Both the position numbers and the translations under genes were made by a program. Under the pieces are notes generated by a model that was not told where the DNA came from, did no database searches, and saw only the letters and a program-made list of their open reading frames with translations. From the NCBI GenBank assembly GCA_937951695.1, contig CALFBL010000205.1, forward strand, positions 1-5,186: a DNA stretch of 5,186 bases, written 5' to 3'. This document shows, piece after piece, positions 1 to 5,186 of the stretch (the first letter of the stretch is position 1; every line of letters starts with the position of its first letter). The DNA comes from an uncultured Granulosicoccaceae bacterium (GTDB lineage: Bacteria > Pseudomonadota > Gammaproteobacteria > Granulosicoccales > Granulosicoccaceae).

Positions 1-1227
1 CGGGTCGGTACGTGAGGCACGCCAGGCAGGATAGATAGTGGCCAGCACCGACAGGCCGAATGACATCAAGCCGACTTTCACGACATCGGCATAGCGCAAG
101 TCACTGGGCATCTCATCGATGTAGTACACTTCGGGATTCAGTACTGGACCTGTAAAGCGTTCTATAAATGGCACCACCACATCAATGTTGGTGGCCAGAG
201 CCACACCACCGGCGAGCCCTGCCAGGGTGCCGATGATACCGATCAGGGTTCCTTGCACCAGAAAAATACCCATCACGCTCATGGGCGATGCCCCTTGGGT
301 TCGCAGAATCGCGATGTCTGCCTGTTTGTCTTGCACCATCATAACCAGCGTGGAGACGATGTTGAAGGCGGCCACCGCCACGATCATCGACAAAATGATG
401 AACATCACAGTCTTCTCCATTTTTACCGCCAGAAAATAGTTGGCGTTCTGCCGTGTCCAATCGGTAACGTAATACTCCAGCCCAATTTGGTTGCGCAGCT
501 CTCTCGCAACGATAGGCGCACGCCCGGTGTCCTCTAATTTTAACCGCACCCCTGAGTAGCCATCACCGGTACGAAACAATTTCGCGGCATCAGCGGCGTG
601 CATGATGGCAAGATTCCGATCAAACTGAAACATGCCAAAGCGAAAGATGCCGGTCACTGTGAAGCGCTTGACGCGGGGCACAAACCCCATCGGCGTCACC
701 GTTGCCTCAGGCGTGATCACCATGACTTTATCACCGGGCACCGCGCCCAGAAAGGATGCGAGATCGGCACCGAGAATCAATCCAAATTCGCCAGCTTGCA
801 GCGTTTCCTCCAGTGAGTCACCGAATTCCAGACTCTCTGCCAGATCAGATACTTCTGACTCGGCCGCAGGTTCAATGCCCCGAATAAGCGATCCGGTGGA
901 TCGCCCCGCGTGCACCAACATGACCTGGCCCTCCACGTAGGGAGCGGCCCCAATCACTTCGCGGTTCTCAGTGGCGATGTTTGCCACCGCTTGCCAATCA
1001 CTGATCGGTTCGCTGTAGCCGCTGATAGTGGCGTGCGAAGATGCGCCCACAATTCGATGACGCATCTCTTTCTCGAACCCATTCATCACAGATGTGACTG
1101 TGATTAAAGCCGTAACACCTAGGAAGATTCCGAGAATGGATATCAGCGAAATAAATGAAATAAAGTGATTGCGACGTTTCGCCCGCGTATAACGCAAACC
1201 GACAAACAGTTGATAGGGCTGAAACAT
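1..1227 (-). CDS. lolC: LolC/LolE-family lipoprotein-releasing ABC transporter permease (3' end cut by window edge)
   Basis: This inner-membrane permease belongs to the LolCDE complex, which extracts mature lipoproteins from the inner membrane and passes them to the chaperone LolA. The 409 visible codons begin MFQPYQLFVGLRYTRAK, typical of the family. TM1 spans about residues 22-48 and ends in SVMNGFE. A periplasmic domain fills about 50-268. TM2 lies at about 270-298 (VAAFNIVSTLVM), followed by a cytoplasmic coupling segment at 300-312 (DKQADIAILRTQG) that should contact the ATPase LolD. TM3 is at about 316-346 and TM4 at about 380-398, then YPAWRASRTDP runs into the edge; the family usually ends about six to eight residues later (AEALRYE-like). 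ATG at 1227 is chosen because the family N-terminus starts there and no in-frame ATG or GTG lies just upstream. No strong Shine-Dalgarno is visible. lolD and perhaps lolE are expected beyond base 1. LolC is favoured by gene position, but the YYIDEMPSDL stretch (369-378) is LolE-like, so the paralogue is uncertain. Confidence 0.93.
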   Translation of the reverse strand, partial: MFQPYQLFVGLRYTRAKRRNHFISFISLISILGIFLGVTALITVTSVMNGFEKEMRHRIVGASSHATISGYSEPISDWQAVANIATENREVIGAAPYVEGQVMLVHAGRSTGSLIRGIEPAAESEVSDLAESLEFGDSLEETLQAGEFGLILGADLASFLGAVPGDKVMVITPEATVTPMGFVPRVKRFTVTGIFRFGMFQFDRNLAIMHAADAAKLFRTGDGYSGVRLKLEDTGRAPIVARELRNQIGLEYYVTDWTRQNANYFLAVKMEKTVMFIILSMIVAVAAFNIVSTLVMMVQDKQADIAILRTQGASPMSVMGIFLVQGTLIGIIGTLAGLAGGVALATNIDVVVPFIERFTGPVLNPEVYYIDEMPSDLRYADVVKVGLMSFGLSVLATIYPAWRASRTDP

Positions 1228-1260
1228 AATGGTTGAGTTGATCTCTCGATGGGTCTGAGC

Positions 1261-1290
1261 AGTATAGGAAATGTGGGACAATACTGACGA
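1261..1290 (-). promoter_or_regulatory. Candidate sigma-70 promoter for the minus-strand lolC-like gene
   Basis: Read on the minus strand, TCGTCA (plus-strand 1285-1290) is followed by an 18-bp spacer and TATACT (plus-strand 1261-1266). These match the sigma-70 consensus at 4 of 6 and 5 of 6 positions. Transcription would start near base 1254, giving a leader of about 27 nt before the ATG at 1227. Position, spacing and the good -10 box support it. It rests on eye matching only, and the -35 box is mediocre. Confidence 0.4.
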
Positions 1291-1311
1291 GATTGCGTTC
1301 CTGAATGTTGT

Positions 1312-4300
1312 ATGACCACACTTCCAAAGTTCTTGCTGCCTAATTCCGCTGCTGGCAAAAAGCGCTGGGGGCAGCTGTACGGCACCTCAGAATCACTGGT
1401 CATTGCCGAATTCTCGGCCAGCCATCCCGGGCTTACCGTTGTGGTGGTACCAAACACCCCGGAATTGCTGCAACTGGAAGCTGAGCTTGCTTTTTTCAGA
1501 CCCGACGGCGCCCCGACGGTGGTCTTCGGTGATTGGGAAACACTCACGTACGACCGCGTCTCGCCGCATCAGGAAATTATTGCCCAACGGATACGCACAC
1601 TGGCGGCCCTGCCGGCGATGCTCGACGGCATTCTGTTGGTCTCGGCCAGCGCTATGTTGCAGCGCCTACCACCGCCAGAATTCCTCGGCCAGCACGCGCT
1701 GATGATCAAACCCGGCGATACCCTGGCCATTGACTCATTCCGCCAACAGCTGGTAGACGCCGGGTACCGCAATGTATCCCAAGTGGAAGAGCACGGCGAA
1801 TTCGCTGTACGTGGATCGATTCTGGATCTTTTTCCAATGAGCAGCTCGGTGCCCTATCGTATCGAATGCTTTGATGACGAGATTGAAACCATTCGTAGCT
1901 TTGACCCTGACAGCCAACGTGGGCTGGAAAAGGTCCGTGAAGTCTCGCTGCTGCCCGCCTATGAATTTCCGATGAACGATGCCGGGGTTCAGCAGTTTCG
2001 ACGCGCGTTCCGCAATCGCTTCGATGCCGAAAGCAAGAACTGCCCCTTGTACCGTGAAGTCTCGGAAGGTCGGGCACCGGCAGGCATTGAATACTACATG
2101 CCGCTGTTTTTTGAATCCACGGCTACGTTGATGGACTACTTGCCCAAGAGCACACGCGTCGTCAGCGTCGCCGACGCCTTCGGCGCCATGCAGATGTTTT
2201 TTGAGAACACTGAAGAACGCTACGAACAACGACGCCATGATGTTGAACGGCCGATCCTTGAACCTGGCGAACTCTATGTCACACCCAAAGACTGGATCAA
2301 ACAGTTAAAAGCGTTTTCTCCAATTGAGACCAATCGCTTTGAAATCGAAAACACAGGCTCTACCGCGATTAACGTCAAGGCGGCAAACCCCGGCTTGTTT
2401 CCGATTGAGCCGCGCGGTGAACGTCCGATGGGTGCGCTGCAGGATTTTGTTCAAGCGTTCAAAGGCCGAACCCTGATTGTGGCCGAGACCGCAGGACGTC
2501 GTGAAACTTTACTCGATCAATTGATCGGTAACGAGCTCGCCACCGAAACGGTGGGCAGCTGGGTTGAATTTTTGAACAGTGACCGAACGCTGTGCATCAC
2601 GGTGGCCGCCATTGATCGCGGGATGTTACTCAAAACCCACGGGGTTGCGCTCATAACCGAAAGCCAGCTCGGCTCCAACCGGGTTCGGCAACGTCAGCGG
2701 CGAAAGCCCACACGCGACGCCGATGCGATAATTTCTAACTTGTCCGACCTTCACATCGGGGATCCGGTAGTGCACATCGATCACGGCGTCGGGCGTTATC
2801 ACGGCTTGACCAGCTTGAACATCGGCGGTTTTGAAAATGAATTTCTCACGTTGCATTACGCAGGTGACGATAAACTGTACGTGCCAGTGTCTTCGTTGCA
2901 TTTAATCGCGCGCTTCACTGGCGCTGACAGCGATACCGCCCCGCTGCATAAACTGGGCAGTGACGCCTGGCAAAAAGCCAAACGGAAAGCGGCCGAAAAA
3001 GCCTATGACGTGGCCGCAGAATTACTTGAAATTCACGCGCGCCGCGCCGCGCGTAAAGGCTATGCTTTTCCGGTGGACGATAGCAACAACCAATTGTTTG
3101 CTGACGCCTTCCCGTTTGAAACCACGCCCGATCAGCAACGAGCCATCGATGAGGTCATCGCCGATTTGAAATCCACACAACCCACGGATCGTGTGGTGTG
3201 CGGGGATGTCGGGTTTGGTAAAACCGAAGTCGCCATGCGGGCGGCGTTTGCAGCAGTTGACGGTGGCAAGCAGGTGGCGGTGCTGGTGCCGACAACACTG
3301 TTGGCCCGGCAACACTATGAGAACTTTCTCAATCGCTTTTCCGATTGGCCCGTGCAGATTGAATGCCTGTCCCGATTCTCCACTGCGAAAGAACAAAAAG
3401 TGGTGCTCGATAAACTGGCCGAAGGCAAGCTCGACATCGTTATCGGCACGCACAAATTGCTGAACAAGCAAATTCGTTATAAAAATTTAGGTATGGTCAT
3501 CATCGATGAAGAACACCGCTTCGGTGTGCGCCATAAAGAACATATGAAAGCACTTCGCAGTGAGGTTGATATCCTCACGCTCACCGCCACGCCGATTCCC
3601 AGAACCCTGAACATGGGTTTAGCCGGTTTACGCGATCTGTCCATCATTGCCACCCCCCCCGCGCATCGCCACGCGATAAAAACGTTTGTGGGTGAATGGG
3701 ACGACAACCAGATTAAAGAAGCGTGTGAGCGGGAGCTCGCTCGCGGCGGGCAAGTGTATTTTCTGCATAACGAAGTCAAGAGCATTGAACGCATCACTAA
3801 TGGTTTGCAAGCGCTCATGCCAACCGCCAGCATTCGTTTTGCACACGGCCAGATGCCTGAGAATGATTTAGAATCGTGCATGGTGGATTTCTACCATCAG
3901 CGCTTTAACATTCTGGTGTCCACCACCATCATCGAAAGCGGTATCGATGTACCAACAGCGAATACAATCCTGATCAATCGCGCCGATAAACTGGGTCTTG
4001 CGCAGTTGCATCAGCTTCGAGGTCGGGTGGGACGATCCCATCATCGTGCTTACGCGTACTTGATTACCCCGCCACAGGGTGTGATGACAGGCGATGCCGA
4101 GAAACGATTAGCGGCCATCGAGTCGCTGGAAGATCTCGGCGTGGGTTTTACGCTCGCCACGCACGATCTGGAGATCCGCGGCGCGGGTGAGCTTCTGGGC
4201 GAAGGTCAAAGTGGGCAAATTCAGGCCATTGGCTTTACGCTGTATCACGAGTTGCTGGCACGCGCCGTGGAAGCTTTGAAATCTGGCAAGCTGCCCGACC

Positions 4301-4767
4301 ATGACAAGCCACTGGCACAGGGCACCGAAGTCGATCTGGGCGTACCTGCTCTGTTACCCGGAGATTATGTTCCGGATGTGCACCAGCGACTAATTCTGTA
4401 CAAACGCATCGCCAATGCTAAAAACACTGATGAATTACGTGAGTTAAAAGGCGAACTCATCGACCGATTCGGACTGCTACCACCGCAAACCCAAAACCTG
4501 TTCAACACCATGCGCGTCAAGCAACGCTGCCAGGAACTGGGTATAGAACGGCTTGAAATGAGCACCCGAGGCGGGCGAATTGTGTTCGACACTGAACCCA
4601 AGATTGACCCGATGACACTGATTACGTTAATCCAGCGCGAACCCAAGCGTTATAAATTTGACGGGAAATCCACCCTGAGAGTGACCGAAGAATTCAACGA
4701 CGACCACACCCGGGACGGTTTTCTGGACTCATTGTTCGATCGCTTGTCGATTACTGAAGCCGCGTGA
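1312..4767 (+). CDS. mfd: Transcription-repair coupling factor Mfd
   Basis: Mfd is a cytoplasmic, ATP-driven DNA translocase. It binds RNA polymerase stalled at lesions, pushes it off the DNA and recruits UvrA to start nucleotide excision repair. The 1151 residues compare with 1148 in E. coli. The UvrB-like part (about 1-350) carries DWETLTYD at 74-81 and the UvrA-contact residues R167, R183 and F187, matching E. coli R165, R181 and F185; it has no Walker A motif. The RNA polymerase-interaction domain is about 475-550, with HGVGRYHGLTSL at 491-502; L502 aligns with E. coli L499. The translocase has TPDQ (605-608), Walker A GDVGFGKT (631-638, K637), DEEH (732-735), TATPIPR (758-764), IIESGIDVPTA (873-883) and QLHQLRGRVGRSHH (898-911). 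The translocation motif follows, with R932 and R956. The C-terminal autoinhibitory domain starts near 1000. All expected motifs look intact. ATG 1312 is the first start after an in-frame TGA at 1285; no good Shine-Dalgarno precedes it. Confidence 0.98.
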   Translation: MTTLPKFLLPNSAAGKKRWGQLYGTSESLVIAEFSASHPGLTVVVVPNTPELLQLEAELAFFRPDGAPTVVFGDWETLTYDRVSPHQEIIAQRIRTLAALPAMLDGILLVSASAMLQRLPPPEFLGQHALMIKPGDTLAIDSFRQQLVDAGYRNVSQVEEHGEFAVRGSILDLFPMSSSVPYRIECFDDEIETIRSFDPDSQRGLEKVREVSLLPAYEFPMNDAGVQQFRRAFRNRFDAESKNCPLYREVSEGRAPAGIEYYMPLFFESTATLMDYLPKSTRVVSVADAFGAMQMFFENTEERYEQRRHDVERPILEPGELYVTPKDWIKQLKAFSPIETNRFEIENTGSTAINVKAANPGLFPIEPRGERPMGALQDFVQAFKGRTLIVAETAGRRETLLDQLIGNELATETVGSWVEFLNSDRTLCITVAAIDRGMLLKTHGVALITESQLGSNRVRQRQRRKPTRDADAIISNLSDLHIGDPVVHIDHGVGRYHGLTSLNIGGFENEFLTLHYAGDDKLYVPVSSLHLIARFTGADSDTAPLHKLGSDAWQKAKRKAAEKAYDVAAELLEIHARRAARKGYAFPVDDSNNQLFADAFPFETTPDQQRAIDEVIADLKSTQPTDRVVCGDVGFGKTEVAMRAAFAAVDGGKQVAVLVPTTLLARQHYENFLNRFSDWPVQIECLSRFSTAKEQKVVLDKLAEGKLDIVIGTHKLLNKQIRYKNLGMVIIDEEHRFGVRHKEHMKALRSEVDILTLTATPIPRTLNMGLAGLRDLSIIATPPAHRHAIKTFVGEWDDNQIKEACERELARGGQVYFLHNEVKSIERITNGLQALMPTASIRFAHGQMPENDLESCMVDFYHQRFNILVSTTIIESGIDVPTANTILINRADKLGLAQLHQLRGRVGRSHHRAYAYLITPPQGVMTGDAEKRLAAIESLEDLGVGFTLATHDLEIRGAGELLGEGQSGQIQAIGFTLYHELLARAVEALKSGKLPDHDKPLAQGTEVDLGVPALLPGDYVPDVHQRLILYKRIANAKNTDELRELKGELIDRFGLLPPQTQNLFNTMRVKQRCQELGIERLEMSTRGGRIVFDTEPKIDPMTLITLIQREPKRYKFDGKSTLRVTEEFNDDHTRDGFLDSLFDRLSITEAA
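3653..3660 (+). repeat. Homopolymer run of eight C inside mfd
   Basis: Eight consecutive C bases end the Thr781 codon and encode Pro782-Pro783 in the conserved segment IIATPPA, just after the TATPIPR helicase motif. Gaining or losing one C would shift the frame and remove the second translocase lobe and the C-terminal domain. The frame is intact in this sequence. Confidence 0.95.
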
Positions 4768-4802
4768 GACACTAAAACGCATTGTTAAGGCATGCCATAC
4801 AC

Positions 4803-5186
4803 ATGACACCGAAAATTTTAAACCGATCTGTTGTTGCCCTATTGAATCTGCTCGTGCTGTGCGTCTCGTCCCCTGCGATGGCTCAGGCCAAAGACTACAA
4901 AATCGAGATCATTCTGTTTGAAAACGTCAATGGCGGTAGCGATATCCGCGCAGGCCTGAGTTTTCCGAAAATGAGAAACGTCCTCTCATTAGCCAGTGCA
5001 GATGCCGCGACACTCGGGTTTAGGTTACTTGACAGTGGGTATGAGCTCAACGAGATCGCCGACAAGATAAACAATTCAGGCAACTACCGCTTACTCAGAC
5101 ACTTCATGTGGGAGCAACCGGGCCTTGATGCCAGGAACACAAAAGCCGTGCGTATCAGTGTGGGTCGGGCCTCGACCTTGTACATC
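4803..5186 (+). CDS. csiV: CsiV-family periplasmic peptidoglycan-binding protein (3' end cut by window edge)
   Basis: The first 128 codons are visible. Residues 1-27 form a Sec signal peptide: basic start (K4, R8), hydrophobic core at about 9-22, and an SSPAMA site predicting cleavage after Ala27. Cys20 is preceded by Leu19, so this is not a lipobox and the product should be soluble and periplasmic. The mature start DYKIEIILFEN (31-41) and the later segment NYRLLRHFMWEQPGLDAR are the signatures that place it in the CsiV family (formerly DUF2803). In Vibrio cholerae CsiV binds peptidoglycan and the lipoprotein LpoA and is needed for PBP1A-driven wall synthesis; the same role here is inference. 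It lies 35 bp after mfd with no visible terminator, so co-transcription is likely, and to my recollection Pseudomonas also has a member beside mfd. The best ribosome binding site is TAAGG at 4786-4790, 12 nt from the ATG, which is longer than usual. Four of nine arginines use AGA or AGG. Family members are generally longer, so the C-terminal part is missing. Confidence 0.85.
   Translation, partial: MTPKILNRSVVALLNLLVLCVSSPAMAQAKDYKIEIILFENVNGGSDIRAGLSFPKMRNVLSLASADAATLGFRLLDSGYELNEIADKINNSGNYRLLRHFMWEQPGLDARNTKAVRISVGRASTLYI

Noticed and set aside
1165..1193. Possible plus-strand promoter for mfd: GTGATT, 17-bp spacer, TATAAC.
   Set aside because: The -10-like box is the complement of codons for the conserved Arg-Tyr-Thr in the permease, and the -35 match is only 3 of 6. 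It remains possible but is not supported enough to list.
998..1327. A 109-codon minus-strand open frame overlapping the lolC start and the mfd start.
   Set aside because: It is out of frame with the permease, whose own frame gives clear family sequence over the same bases, and its translation resembles nothing I recognise.
1706..2238. Two long minus-strand open frames of 123 and 167 codons opposite mfd.
   Set aside because: They lie antisense to the well-conserved UvrB-like part of Mfd and show no recognisable domain; they are shadows of its codon use.
3035..3054. GC-only inverted repeat, ACGCGCG and CGCGCGT with a 6-base spacer, which could form a hairpin.
   Set aside because: It lies inside mfd codons for a conserved Ala/Arg-rich helix (HARRAAR), has no T-run, and is explained by coding content.
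4792..4806. Four-codon mini-frame ATG-CCA-TAC-ACA-TGA whose stop overlaps the csiV ATG, suggesting translational coupling.
   Set aside because: The AAGG before it is only 1 nt from its ATG, too close to work as a ribosome binding site, and so short a frame arises easily by chance.
4803..4883. CsiV-like N-terminus as a lipoprotein signal, because of Cys20.
   Set aside because: The residue before the cysteine is Leu, not Gly, Ala or Ser, so the lipobox fails; the AMA motif fits signal peptidase I better.

Overview
The window looks like an ordinary housekeeping segment of a gammaproteobacterial chromosome. The evidence is an Mfd protein that reads closely along its full length with the Escherichia coli protein, a LolC/LolE lipoprotein-release permease next to it, and a CsiV-family exported protein downstream; that last family is, to my knowledge, essentially gammaproteobacterial. 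GC content looks moderate, somewhat above 50% by eye. I cannot name a genus. I see no transposase, integrase, phage gene, CRISPR array, tRNA or rRNA.

Layout: bases 1-1227 (minus strand) are almost all of a lolC/lolE-type permease gene, cut by the left edge a few codons before its expected end. Bases 1228-1311 are an 84-bp divergent intergenic region with a plausible minus-strand promoter. Bases 1312-4767 (plus strand) are a complete mfd gene of 1151 codons. After a 35-bp gap with no visible terminator, bases 4803-5186 hold the first 128 codons of a CsiV-like gene, cut by the right edge.

The proteins do not form one pathway. Mfd clears stalled RNA polymerase and recruits UvrA for transcription-coupled repair. 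The LolC/E protein is an inner-membrane part of the LolCDE machine that frees lipoproteins for transport to the outer membrane. CsiV is a periplasmic peptidoglycan-binding protein that in Vibrio cholerae works with the lipoprotein LpoA to support PBP1A. The two envelope genes have a loose link, because LpoA is a Lol substrate, but that is inference. The mfd-csiV pair is probably co-transcribed.

I found no undescribed system. The points worth a second look are small: a run of eight C inside the mfd helicase region, a compact divergent promoter region with weak ribosome binding sites, uncertainty over whether the permease is LolC, LolE or a hybrid LolF, and different arginine codon use in csiV.
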